Shown: positions 32,368 to 40,142 of the stretch, in pieces
Layout of the letters: every line of letters starts with the position of its first letter
Numbering within the stretch: the stretch's first letter is position 1
DNA from: Rossellomorea aquimaris
Lineage (GTDB): Bacteria > Bacillota > Bacilli > Bacillales > Bacillaceae_B
Assembly (NCBI RefSeq): GCF_001877785.1
Contig: NZ_MINN01000128.1
Location: forward strand, 265,252 to 329,251
Length of the DNA stretch: 64,000 bases
Reading direction: 5' to 3'
Notes under the pieces: model-generated
What the model was told of the DNA's origin: nothing
The model's input: the letters and a program-made list of their open reading frames with translations, nothing else
Database searches by the model: none
Position numbers and translations under genes: made by a program

Positions 32368-32694
32368 TTGGAACGTTTCACAGAAAAAGCCATAGCCATC
32401 ATTAAATCCATTCCTTTCGGGAAAGTCATGACCTACGGCCAGATAGCCGCATACGCAGGAAGTCCAAGAGGAGCCAGGCAAGTGGTAAGAATCCTTCATT
32501 CAATGAGCAGCAAACATGACCTCCCCTGGCACCGGGTAGTCAACAGCGAAGGAAAAATCGGCTTCAAAGACGAGGGACAATACAATCACCAACAACACCT
32601 CCTTCTATCAGAAGGTGTACTCTTAAATGAAAAAGGTAAAATAGATTTGGAACTATATCTACATCAACCTTTTACTACGGCAGAAGAATTATGA
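32368..32694 (+). CDS. Alkyltransferase-like (ATL) DNA repair protein
   Basis: A 108-residue protein related to the C-terminal DNA-binding domain of O6-methylguanine methyltransferase, but the reactive Cys in PCHR is replaced by Trp in LPWHRV at Trp54. That is the definition of ATL proteins (E. coli YbaZ type), which bind O6-alkylguanine without repairing it and hand the lesion to nucleotide excision repair. The helix-turn-helix MTYGQIAAYAGSPRGARQVVR with the arginine finger is intact. The start is TTG 32368 with GAAGGAG upstream. It ends ten bases before an odd poly-C tract and a repeat fragment. Confidence 0.88.
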   Translation: MERFTEKAIAIIKSIPFGKVMTYGQIAAYAGSPRGARQVVRILHSMSSKHDLPWHRVVNSEGKIGFKDEGQYNHQQHLLLSEGVLLNEKGKIDLELYLHQPFTTAEEL

Positions 32695-32699
32695 AGGGT

Positions 32700-32740
32700 C
32701 CCCCCCCCCCCGGAAAGCGTAGTCTTGCACGGAAATCAAA
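32700..32740. repeat. 12-base poly-C tract joined to a 3' fragment of family 1 repeat
   Basis: Twelve C residues (32700-32711) are followed at once by GGAAAGCGTAGTCTTGCAC and GGAAATCAAAAGCGG, the right arm of the family 1 element. The left arm is absent. Either a truncated element or a sequence assembly join. Confidence 0.7.
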
Positions 32741-32834
32741 AGCGGAATTAGAGTTGAATTTAAATAAAATGTGAAAACTCATACGGTATTGCGGTATAAT
32801 TTACCTATATAAAAATGTGAGGAAAGATCCAGAT

Positions 32835-33929
32835 ATGATTAGTGATCTAGTAATAAATATTTCGCTCTTAATGTCGTTTACTTTTGTGTGGCATCAATTG
32901 TTCAGAAAAAACAGGCTGACCATGAGCTCACCATTCTACATAAAAATAGTCGATGGCATACTGGCAGGTTTACTTGGTGTCATCCTTATGCACTACAGCA
33001 TCGGTGTCAACAATATCACGATCCTTGATCTCAGGCACATCCCGGTCATTCTGGTAGCGTTTTATGGAGGTTTCCTGCCGACGATCATATCTGCTGTCGT
33101 CATCATCATAGGCCGTTTCCTCATTGATGTGAACTTCTCTTCTTATGTGGCGCTGTATATGATAGCTGCCATTGCAGTTGGAGCGGGCTTGATTGTGAGG
33201 TATATGAAAGGCGGACCTTGGAAAAGGTGGACCGCTCTGCTCCTTTACAGTCAATTGATTTTCTCTGCTGCGCTTTATATCGTCGTTGATGATTACAGCA
33301 CCGTGCTGGATTATGCCTTGTTTCACATTGTCAGTACACTCATCGGGGGGTATCTGACGCTGTATTTCGTTGATTATATTAGAAAAACGAGCGAACGCTA
33401 TTATCAATATAAAGAAAATGCCCAGCGGGATGCGCTTACTGGCATCTATAATGTCCGCTCGTTTGACGCCCATTATAACCGCATTGTCAAAGAAGCGATC
33501 GAGGAAAATGAAACATGCGCAATATGCCTGATTGATGTTGATCATTTCAAGCAGATCAATGATACTTATGGCCATCAGGCGGGAGATGAAGTATTAAAAC
33601 AACTTGCGGAATTATTAAGCAGATTGACGAGATCGGGTGACATTTTATCCCGGAATGGGGGAGAGGAATTTTCGCTTCTCCTTCCTAAATGTACGGTAGA
33701 GCATGCAAAAGAAATTGCAGGCAGGGTTAGGGAAGCAGTATTTAAACAAGGGTTTCTTCTGCCGGATCAGACGAAACTCCAATTGTCTGTATCCATAGGG
33801 GTTTCAGCGTTCAATCCTGTGGAAGAGAAAGGAGAGGCCCTTTTTCACGATGCTGATGAAGCCCTTTACAAAGCCAAACAAAATGGCAGAAATATCGTCT
33901 GTACGAGCTGGGAATGCTCGTACAAATAA
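32835..33929 (+). CDS. dgcK: Membrane-bound diguanylate cyclase (DgcK-like)
   Basis: A 364-residue enzyme that makes cyclic di-GMP from two GTP. The N-terminal 185 residues form five or six membrane helices of the 5TMR-LYT type (LDLRHIPVILVAFYGGFLP is characteristic). The C-terminal GGDEF domain has the active site as GGEEF at residues 275-279 and an inhibitory I-site RSGD at 266-269, at the standard distance; so it is probably active and feedback controlled. B. subtilis DgcK (YhcK) has the same layout. ATG 32835 is chosen over GTG 32817 because GAGGA lies 11 bases before it. A hairpin follows. Confidence 0.88.
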   Translation: MISDLVINISLLMSFTFVWHQLFRKNRLTMSSPFYIKIVDGILAGLLGVILMHYSIGVNNITILDLRHIPVILVAFYGGFLPTIISAVVIIIGRFLIDVNFSSYVALYMIAAIAVGAGLIVRYMKGGPWKRWTALLLYSQLIFSAALYIVVDDYSTVLDYALFHIVSTLIGGYLTLYFVDYIRKTSERYYQYKENAQRDALTGIYNVRSFDAHYNRIVKEAIEENETCAICLIDVDHFKQINDTYGHQAGDEVLKQLAELLSRLTRSGDILSRNGGEEFSLLLPKCTVEHAKEIAGRVREAVFKQGFLLPDQTKLQLSVSIGVSAFNPVEEKGEALFHDADEALYKAKQNGRNIVCTSWECSYK

Positions 33930-33930
33930 A

Positions 33931-33969
33931 GAAAGCGTTACTTCACAACAGGAGAAGTAACGCTTTTTA
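33931..33969. terminator. Bidirectional terminator
   Basis: AAAGCGTTACTTC and GAAGTAACGCTTTTT pair across a short loop; GTACGAGC/GCTCGTAC just before, inside the cyclase end, forms another inverted repeat. Confidence 0.8.
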
Positions 33970-33974
33970 TCGAT

Positions 33975-35591
33975 TCAGCTGCGATTTTTTATTTTCTTCA
34001 ACCACTTTTTCTGTTTCATACCGGTAATGAGATAACCTGCCAGCCCAATTGCTGAAACTGCTGTGCCCCCTTGCCAAAGGATTTCTGTATCTGCCTGAAA
34101 GCCATAGCTGAAAAAGATCATTCCTGTGACGAAGAGGATAAAAGCATGTTTCTTTTGATTTTCGTAAAGAGTAAAACGGAAATTCTTTATCTGCTGATCA
34201 TCCTTTTGTATAATCAATCGATCGGGAATTTCAATCAGTTGACGGACTTTATGGATTCCCTGGAATAAAGGCTGAGATCCTATCCATTTAAGGAGCAGGT
34301 CCCATTTGCTGCGATCAGTGGTTTTTACCCATTTGAGAAAAGCAGGCTTCATGATATCCAGTGTTTCTTTTTCAGGGCAGAGGGTATAAACAAGCCCTTC
34401 TACCGTGGCAAACGATCGGCCAAGGAAAATGAAGCGGGTCGGGACCTGTATGGGCAGGGTCTTCATCATATCGTTCATCTCTTTTTTTACAGAAATCAGA
34501 TCCATCTGTTTGAATTGTTCCATGTCGATCGATACAAATTCCTCCAGCAGTCTTTCAATGCTCTTAAGGTCTGCTTCCGGTAATAAGAACCCTAATTGTG
34601 AAAGAGCTTGTGCTGCTTTATGGTAGTCTTTCAACAAGATTCCTTCGAGCAGTTGTTGAAAATGAACAGAGTCGCGCTTCGTGATCTCACCGACCATTCC
34701 GAAGTCCAATAAAACAAAGGTTCCATCAGGCTGAATCAATATGTTCCCTGCGTGAGGGTCTGCATGGAATGTACCGGCCTCAAGCCATTGCGGAAGGAAC
34801 AGCTGGAATAAACGCTGACCTAGTTTTTCGCCTTCCAGGCCGAAACCTGAAATCCGGACAGTGTCGTTAAGACGCACACCCTCCACCCATTCCATGACCA
34901 GTACTTTATCTGTACACAGCTCAGGATAGACATTAGGGATTTTAACACCGGGGTGTTCACTGAATCTTTGTCTGAACGTAATAGCCGTGTTCATTTCTTT
35001 ATAGAAATCAAGCTCTTGTTTGATAACCTGTTTCAGTTCTTTATAGAGCATCTTAAAATTGATAAATCCTTTTGGGATCGGTGCGAAATGTCTTACAAAC
35101 CATAGAATAATGGAAAGCGATCTGAAGTCGGTCTTGACCAGTGAAGGAATTTCAGGACGCTGAACTTTAACTGCCACCGATGTCCCGTCTGTAAGGCAGG
35201 CTTTATACACCTCTCCTATTGAAGCTGAAGCTACTGCGCTCTTATCAATCGTTTCCAGCTTCGTCTTGACAGGAGACTTCCACTCCGATTCCAGCACCTT
35301 GTCTATTTCTTCCCATGGAGAAGGCGGGACATGGTCCACCAGATCTTTAATTTGATCGACAAAGCTTTTGGGCAGCAAGTCTTCTCGTATACTCATCAGC
35401 TGCCCTACCTTGATCAGAACCCCGTTCAGCTCAAACAGCGTTGTTTTAAACTCATGCCCGATCCTTTCCCACAATCCGTCTTTCTCTGCTTCCGATTTTC
35501 CCCTCAGGTTATACCAGTACGTCCTGAAGACAATCGACACAGCAAGCGAAATGATCTTCCACATCCTCCAAAGCTTATTATGTGATTTCAT
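33975..35591 (-). CDS. ABC1/AarF/UbiB family kinase-like protein
   Basis: A 538-residue atypical kinase of the UbiB family. Visible motifs are the family's KxGQ region KVGQLMSIREDLLP near residue 62, the ATP-loop AVASASIGEVYKA near 122, the lysine in VAVKVQRP, and the metal/catalytic part HADPHAGNILIQP followed by VLLDFGMVG near 275. The last 45 residues include two membrane helices. In other bacteria UbiB is needed for ubiquinone synthesis; Firmicutes use menaquinone, so the role here may be in lipid or quinone handling. GGAGGATAGGAC precedes ATG 35591. The gene stands alone. Confidence 0.85.
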   Translation of the reverse strand: MKSHNKLWRMWKIISLAVSIVFRTYWYNLRGKSEAEKDGLWERIGHEFKTTLFELNGVLIKVGQLMSIREDLLPKSFVDQIKDLVDHVPPSPWEEIDKVLESEWKSPVKTKLETIDKSAVASASIGEVYKACLTDGTSVAVKVQRPEIPSLVKTDFRSLSIILWFVRHFAPIPKGFINFKMLYKELKQVIKQELDFYKEMNTAITFRQRFSEHPGVKIPNVYPELCTDKVLVMEWVEGVRLNDTVRISGFGLEGEKLGQRLFQLFLPQWLEAGTFHADPHAGNILIQPDGTFVLLDFGMVGEITKRDSVHFQQLLEGILLKDYHKAAQALSQLGFLLPEADLKSIERLLEEFVSIDMEQFKQMDLISVKKEMNDMMKTLPIQVPTRFIFLGRSFATVEGLVYTLCPEKETLDIMKPAFLKWVKTTDRSKWDLLLKWIGSQPLFQGIHKVRQLIEIPDRLIIQKDDQQIKNFRFTLYENQKKHAFILFVTGMIFFSYGFQADTEILWQGGTAVSAIGLAGYLITGMKQKKWLKKIKNRS

Positions 35592-35764
35592 GTCCTATCC
35601 TCCATGCGAAATCTTTCTGTATCATTCAATATCAATCCAAGTCTATTGTAATTACTCTTACAATAACTGAAATGAAAAGAAAGAGGAAGGTAATATGTGG
35701 TAAAATTCAGATAGTACTAATATCTAAAAGCGTAAGTTGGTATGGAGAGGATGGAGTTATACAG

Positions 35765-36919
35765 ATGTTTATTAAAGTCTATGAATATCATATCCAGCCG
35801 GATAAAGAAACAGAGTACTTGGAAATTCAGGGAAAGGCGGGGGGAATCTACAGCCGCCATTTAGACTCCCATACACTTCATCTTAAAAGCAGGGAAGATC
35901 CTTCGAAGTGGATGGAAATCAGCCGCTATAGAAACGAAGAAGAGTACGAGAGAAGCATCCAGTTAATCAATCAAGATGAAGAAATCCAATCCTTATTTAA
36001 ATTATTTCAGGCTGTGCTCGTTTCTGAAAAAAAGGAGATCAGGGAGGAGAATTTCCATATAGTGAAAGAGAGGGGCGAGAAATTGAGTGTAGAAACGAAT
36101 CACGAACAAAGAGATTTGAAATTAATCAGCGAACGGGACAAAATCAAGGAATCTATAAAAAAAGACCTGGAAAAAGATAAACATATACTCGCCTTTTTCT
36201 ACGGCGGATCAATGGCTAGAGGCGATCACGATCGTTATTCCGATCTTGATTTAAGGATTGTAGTTAACGATGAAATGTATGAAGAATACAGAAAAAACAA
36301 AAAGGAACGGGCAGAGCGATGGGGGGATGTCTTATTTTACGAGGATTTTCCATGGGCGATGCATACGGTAGCACACTATAAAAGCTTTGTGAAGGTGGAC
36401 GCTTTTTACTATAAGCAAGAAGATTTGAGGCCTTCCCACTATCTAAAAGAAGAAACACAGATAGAATATGATCCGTATGGAATCGTCACTGCAGTCAGTG
36501 AACAATCAAGAGACCTTTATTATGAACCTTCCCTGATAGAATTCGAATCGTGGAGAAGTAAATTCTTTGCCCACATGCATGAAGTCTACAGGAGGGTGAT
36601 GAGGGGAGAACTTTATTATGCCCTGCACTCACTGGATATGATGAGATGGTCTGTTGCCTCCGGCTGGAATATGGTAAGCGGCAGACAGCCGAATGCTCCT
36701 GGGGATTGGTCGAAGTATGAAGGGGAAAGGTCTCCCTTAGATCAGAGGGAGCAGGAACTACTGGCAGGTTGGAACACCAGAAGGGATCCAGAGGGAATTC
36801 TTGAAGTGATGAAGAATATCGCGATGGAATTCAAGAGCGTACATAGCCGCCTCTCTGCATTGCTTGGATTAGATGAGCAGGCAGAGTGGGTGGAAGAGGT
36901 TGTGAATATGGTAGTGTAA
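35765..36919 (+). CDS. ABM-like domain fused to a DNA polymerase beta-type nucleotidyltransferase
   Basis: A 384-residue two-domain protein. Residues 2-90 read like a dimeric alpha/beta-barrel (antibiotic biosynthesis monooxygenase-like) domain: IKVYEYHIQPDKETEYLEIQ and WMEISRYRNEEEYERSI. A charged linker (95-135) leads to a nucleotidyltransferase domain starting FFYGGSMARGDHDRYSDLDL at 145-163, with GGS and the metal ligands Asp160 and Asp162, as in aminoglycoside adenylyltransferases. C-terminal helices (W-rich, 255-384) resemble an AadK/HEPN-like partner region. Activity and substrate are unknown. ATG 35765 follows GATGGAG at eight bases; longer frames upstream lack ribosome sites. A single gene. 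Confidence 0.75.
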   Translation: MFIKVYEYHIQPDKETEYLEIQGKAGGIYSRHLDSHTLHLKSREDPSKWMEISRYRNEEEYERSIQLINQDEEIQSLFKLFQAVLVSEKKEIREENFHIVKERGEKLSVETNHEQRDLKLISERDKIKESIKKDLEKDKHILAFFYGGSMARGDHDRYSDLDLRIVVNDEMYEEYRKNKKERAERWGDVLFYEDFPWAMHTVAHYKSFVKVDAFYYKQEDLRPSHYLKEETQIEYDPYGIVTAVSEQSRDLYYEPSLIEFESWRSKFFAHMHEVYRRVMRGELYYALHSLDMMRWSVASGWNMVSGRQPNAPGDWSKYEGERSPLDQREQELLAGWNTRRDPEGILEVMKNIAMEFKSVHSRLSALLGLDEQAEWVEEVVNMVV

Positions 36920-36958
36920 GCTTAACTTGATTTCAGAGTCAATTTTACTCTAGATGAA

Positions 36959-37013
36959 GGACTTTTCAAAAGGCATGATGTCCAAATTTGGAAAAGTCCC
37001 ATCCCCTTTTAAG
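36959..37013 (+). terminator. Terminator-like hairpin after the fusion gene
   Basis: GGACTTTTC and GAAAAGTCC make a 9-bp stem with a 23-base loop, followed by CCATCCCCTTTT. Confidence 0.5.
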
Positions 37014-37052
37014 TGAGAATTTTGACAGCTTTTTGAACTGTGCCAATGTCTA

Positions 37053-37081
37053 TTGCATACAGGATGTGGAAGGAGTATATT
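37053..37081 (+). promoter_or_regulatory. Sigma-A promoter of the DoxX gene
   Basis: TTGCAT, 17 bases, TATATT, immediately upstream of the first of two palindromic operators. Confidence 0.55.
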
Positions 37082-37097
37082 ATAAGTGTAAAGTAAA

Positions 37098-37113
37098 TGT
37101 GAAACATTTCACA
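37098..37113 (+). promoter_or_regulatory. Palindromic operator 1 (Rex- or Fnr/CRP-like)
   Basis: TGTGAAACATTTCACA. It fits both TTGTGAA-N4-TTCACAA (Rex) and TGTGA-N6-TCACA (Fnr/CRP family). Its place after the -10 box favours a repressor. Confidence 0.65.
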
Positions 37114-37162
37114 AATAAATCGCAAGATCAGCTGATTAAATGAATTCTTTTTTACTTGTAAT

Positions 37163-37178
37163 TGTGAAACATTTCACA
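37163..37178 (+). promoter_or_regulatory. Palindromic operator 2, identical to operator 1
   Basis: TGTGAAACATTTCACA repeated exactly 65 bases downstream of the first, 25 bases before the DoxX start. With flanks it reads TTGTGAAACATTTCACAA. Confidence 0.65.
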
Positions 37179-37203
37179 ATAAACCACAAGGAGATGAACC
37201 ATC

Positions 37204-37707
37204 ATGAAATGGTGGCATAATGAAAAAGTTAGTGTTGTATGGACAGTGTTCAGGATTTGGCTTGGTATCAAATGGCTTGAAGCAGGCTGGCATAAGATAC
37301 AGGATGGATTTGACGCAAGCGGCTTCCTGCAGGGGGCGATTGCCAAGGCCGCAGGAGAAAATCCGGCGGTGCAGGGCTGGTATGCAGAGTTTCTCAAAGA
37401 ATTTGCTGTACCGAACGTTGAGTTGTTCAACATCCTTATTCCGTGGGGAGAGGTTCTTGCAGGTTTAGGGTTGATTACCGGGCTGATGACAATTCCGGCA
37501 TTGGTCGCGGCTGCATTCATGAATCTGAACTTCCTCATGGCAGGTACAGTGAGCACGAATCCGATTCTTCTGACTGTCGCAGTTATCCTGCTCTTTACAG
37601 GAAAAGGAGCATACTACTGGGGCGCAGATCATTGGGTGATTCCTTATTTGAAACAGAACTTCTTCCATAAAAAAGGAGGCCAGCCTAAGAAGGCGGTCGT
37701 CGTTTGA
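37204..37707 (+). CDS. DoxX family membrane protein
   Basis: A 167-residue DoxX protein with four membrane helices. Family marks are WLGIKWLEAGWHKIQDGFDASGFL near residues 17-40 and IPWGEVLAGLGLITGL near 76-92. DoxX proteins are linked to quinone or sulfur redox chemistry and to oxidoreductase complexes at the membrane; in B. subtilis the relative CatD acts with a dioxygenase. The Trp/His-rich first helix may contact a cofactor. ATG 37204 follows AAGGAGATGAACCATC. Two identical TGTGAAACATTTCACA palindromes lie before it, suggesting control by redox state or oxygen. It has its own terminator. Confidence 0.85.
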   Translation: MKWWHNEKVSVVWTVFRIWLGIKWLEAGWHKIQDGFDASGFLQGAIAKAAGENPAVQGWYAEFLKEFAVPNVELFNILIPWGEVLAGLGLITGLMTIPALVAAAFMNLNFLMAGTVSTNPILLTVAVILLFTGKGAYYWGADHWVIPYLKQNFFHKKGGQPKKAVVV

Positions 37708-37718
37708 ATAGAAAGGAT

Positions 37719-37757
37719 GAAGCCGCCCGGAATTAATCCCGGGCGGCTTCTTTTGAA
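37719..37757 (+). terminator. Terminator of the DoxX gene
   Basis: GAAGCCGCCCGG and CCGGGCGGCTTC pair across AATTAAT, then TTTTG. Confidence 0.85.
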
Positions 37758-37792
37758 ATCCTCACGCCACTGATTTTAACCGTGAGGGGCTG

Positions 37793-37981
37793 CTATTGGT
37801 TTTTCTTTACACGTGCACGCTGGTTTGCTGCATTAGCGCGGGCTTGTGCTTCCATATCAGCCTGATCGGCAAGTTCTCTTGAGAACTCTTCGTCCACACC
37901 GTCTGATTTTAACGCAGCCGGCGTCTGTGGAAGGCTGTTTTGGTTTTTATCGTGTTTTTTATGTCCTCGAGATCTGCCCAA
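37793..37981 (-). CDS. yfhD: YfhD-like small protein
   Basis: A 62-residue very basic and polar protein beginning GRSRGHKKHDKNQNSLPQTP and containing SDGVDEEFSRELADQADMEAQARA, the signature of the YfhD family of small Bacillaceae proteins, function unknown (found only in spore formers). The start was set at TTG 37981: AAAAAGGGG lies nine bases before it, whereas the in-frame ATG at 37990 overlaps that ribosome site. The gene precedes the yfhE and yfhF genes as in B. subtilis, but a hairpin separates it from yfhE. Confidence 0.8.
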   Translation of the reverse strand: MGRSRGHKKHDKNQNSLPQTPAALKSDGVDEEFSRELADQADMEAQARANAANQRARVKKNQ

Positions 37982-38002
37982 TACAAACATCCCCTTTTTG
38001 TC

Positions 38003-38052
38003 AGGTTAAAAAACAAAAGTACAAGCATCACGTTGAAGTGAACTTGTACCTT
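38003..38052 (-). terminator. Hairpin between yfhE and yfhD
   Basis: GTACAAG and CTTGTAC form a stem; on the minus strand it is followed by TTTTGTTTTTT, so it would end transcripts coming from yfhE. Confidence 0.65.
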
Positions 38053-38095
38053 TATTTTTTATCAAAAGGGGAACTTTTAGTTAGGTAATATTTGC

Positions 38096-38221
38096 TTACG
38101 TATGACGTTTGGGGCTGAATCCCGCTGCACGGTCAGCTCTTTTGAATTCCTTTGAATAATTGACTTCTTGCATACTTGACAGTTTCGACCTGTTTTTGTC
38201 TTTCTTCTGTTTATTATCCAT
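38096..38221 (-). CDS. yfhE: YfhE-like small protein
   Basis: A 41-residue basic protein, MDNKQKKDKNRSKLSS then MQEVNYSKEFKRADRAAGF and SPKRHT. The LSSMQEVxYxxEFKRADRAAG pattern is that of the YfhE family. It is too short for many gene finders. The ATG at 38221 has a GAAGGGAAG site nine bases upstream. It lies between yfhF and yfhD, the B. subtilis order. Function unknown; presumably sporulation-related. Confidence 0.8.
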   Translation of the reverse strand: MDNKQKKDKNRSKLSSMQEVNYSKEFKRADRAAGFSPKRHT

Positions 38222-38284
38222 TCTATGTACTTCCCTTCTTTCAAGATTTAGTATCATTTTTACCTTGAAGAGAAGGGGGCATAC

Positions 38285-39196
38285 CTATTTCGAATGATAA
38301 ATATTCACAAGTGCGCTTTCAAGTTCGGGATATTCGAATTGAAAGCCGTTCTCTGAAAGGACGCCCGGCAGCACTTTCTGACCTTCCAATACAAGCTGGC
38401 TCATTTCACCCATTGCAATTTTCAGGGCAAATGGAGGGACCGGTATCCAGTGGGGTCTGCCTAATACACTTCCAAGAGTGATCCCGAATTCTTTCATTCT
38501 ATGCGGCGTGGGGGCCGTAACATTTACCGGGCCTGATACCTCGCCGTGTTCTGCTGAAAAGCGTATGGCCCTCGCAACATCGTCAATATGAACCCAGGAC
38601 ATCCACTGGTCGCCGGGTAAAACCGTGCCCCCTGCAAATAATTTATAAGGAAGGGCCATCCGGGGAAGGGCGCCATCTTCTTCGCCGAGAATGATGCCAA
38701 ATCGGGTATAGACGACCCTGAAACCTGCTTTTTCAGCTTTCGCAGCTTCGTTTTCCCATATTTGAACCGTTTCTCCTAGGAAATCATCTGCTTTCTCAGT
38801 AGACGCTTCCGTATATGTGTTTTCTTTAGACGAAGGATAGAATCCGATTGCGCTTGCGTTGATGAGACATGCCGGCGGATGAGACAGATTCTTCATGATA
38901 TTGATGACTTCCTGCGTCGATGTAATACGGCTGTTTATGATCCGCTTCTTCCGTTCATCAGTCCATCTGCCGCTGTTGATCGATTCACCCGCAAGATTAA
39001 TGAAAACTTCCGTGCCTTCAAGTTCATCCTGTGGATGAGAGTCGTCTGTCAGCCATTTCACATAGGTGACTCCCCGTCGTTTTTTATATTTTTCAGGGCT
39101 CCTTGTCAATATGACAACTTCATGATCGTGGTCCAGCAGCTCCCGGGTCACTGCCTGCCCGACAAACCCCGTTCCTCCGGTAATGGCAATTTTCAT
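38285..39196 (-). CDS. yfhF: NAD(P)-dependent epimerase/nucleotide-sugar epimerase-like (YfhF, TIGR01777 type)
   Basis: A 303-residue extended short-chain dehydrogenase with the NAD(P) motif KIAITGGTGFVGQAV at the N-terminus, NLAGESINSGRW near residue 77 and a C-terminal DUF1731 segment (EGQKVLPGVLSENGFQFEYP). In this family (SulA/YfhF, TIGR01777) the catalytic Tyr/Lys pair is often replaced, and the activity is not known. GGAGGGATAATC precedes ATG 39196; longer upstream frames lack support. Divergent from recX, the two sharing a 90-base promoter region, exactly as in B. subtilis. Confidence 0.88.
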   Translation of the reverse strand: MKIAITGGTGFVGQAVTRELLDHDHEVVILTRSPEKYKKRRGVTYVKWLTDDSHPQDELEGTEVFINLAGESINSGRWTDERKKRIINSRITSTQEVINIMKNLSHPPACLINASAIGFYPSSKENTYTEASTEKADDFLGETVQIWENEAAKAEKAGFRVVYTRFGIILGEEDGALPRMALPYKLFAGGTVLPGDQWMSWVHIDDVARAIRFSAEHGEVSGPVNVTAPTPHRMKEFGITLGSVLGRPHWIPVPPFALKIAMGEMSQLVLEGQKVLPGVLSENGFQFEYPELESALVNIYHSK

Positions 39197-39286
39197 GATT
39201 ATCCCTCCAGTTATAGTTATTATTTTACCTATTTGCAGAATTAAAAACATATTCGGATGTGTTACATTAAGAAGGAGGTGGAAAAT

Positions 39287-40090
39287 ATGGGTGTCATTAC
39301 GAAAATCACGAAGCAAGTGAAGAATGATGAAAGATATAACTTATTTATAGACGGCAAGTATGCGTTCAGCGTTGATGAAGTGGTGCTAGCCAAATTCGGC
39401 CTGAGAAAAGGGCTGGAAGTTGATGAGCTTGAAATTTCTGAAGTACAGTATGAAGATGATGTGAAAAAAGCAATGAACAAGGCGATTCACTTTTTGTCCT
39501 ACAGAATGAGGACAGAAAAAGAAATCCGCGATCATTTGAAGGACAGTGAGTTAGATGGAGCCATTATCGGGGAAGTCATCCATAAACTAGAGGATATGAA
39601 GTATATTGATGATTTAGAATTCGCGAAGGCTTTCACAGGGACCCAGATCAATACTTCTGACAAAGGCCCGGGCTGGATAAGAGGGGAATTATACCGGAAA
39701 GGTGTCGATGATCCATATATTGAAGAGGCACTCGATGCTTTTACGTTTGAAATGCAGGTGGACAAAGCAGCAGCCATTTCAGAGAAACTCATGAAGAAGT
39801 ACAGGAAAGATTCGTTTATGATCGCCAAACAGAAAATCGAACAGAACCTGCAGCGCAAAGGCTATCCCGGCGCAGTGATGAAAATCGTTTGGGAGACAAT
39901 CGATACAGATCGCGATACGGACGAACAGTGGGATGCCCTTTATCACCAGGGACAGAAAGCTCACAGAAGGCTGTCATCCAAATATGAGGGCTATGAGTAT
40001 GAACATAGAATGAAACAGACCTTGTACCGGAAAGGATTCGCGATTGAAAAGATAGAACGCCTTCTGGAAGTGTTAAAAGAAGAGGAATAG
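39287..40090 (+). CDS. recX: Regulatory protein RecX
   Basis: A 267-residue RecX that binds and inhibits RecA filaments. Several three-helix repeats are visible: VKKAMNKAIHFLSYRMRTEKEIRDHL near residue 62, then DLEFAKAFTGTQINTSDKGPGWIRGELYRKGV, and a third KQKIEQNLQRKGYPGAVM; the last helix ends with KGFAIEKIERLLEVL. Length is that of the longer Bacillus RecX (YfhG, 264 aa). AAGGAGGTGGAAAAT precedes ATG 39287. It is divergent from yfhF, with no LexA box seen by me. A bidirectional terminator follows. Confidence 0.92.
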   Translation: MGVITKITKQVKNDERYNLFIDGKYAFSVDEVVLAKFGLRKGLEVDELEISEVQYEDDVKKAMNKAIHFLSYRMRTEKEIRDHLKDSELDGAIIGEVIHKLEDMKYIDDLEFAKAFTGTQINTSDKGPGWIRGELYRKGVDDPYIEEALDAFTFEMQVDKAAAISEKLMKKYRKDSFMIAKQKIEQNLQRKGYPGAVMKIVWETIDTDRDTDEQWDALYHQGQKAHRRLSSKYEGYEYEHRMKQTLYRKGFAIEKIERLLEVLKEEE

Positions 40091-40110
40091 AGGCATCGGA
40101 AAAACGGAAG

Positions 40111-40139
40111 AAAAGTCGAGGGGGCCCTCGACTTTTTTA
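40111..40139. terminator. Bidirectional terminator
   Basis: AAAAGTCGAGGG and CCCTCGACTTTTTT, nearly perfect, between convergent recX and the dehydrogenase gene. Confidence 0.85.
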
Positions 40140-40142
40140 CGT

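Noticed and set aside
32700..32711. Phase-variable poly-C switch of the ATL or cyclase gene
   Set aside because: The tract is outside both coding regions and not placed between promoter elements, so length change would have no clear effect.
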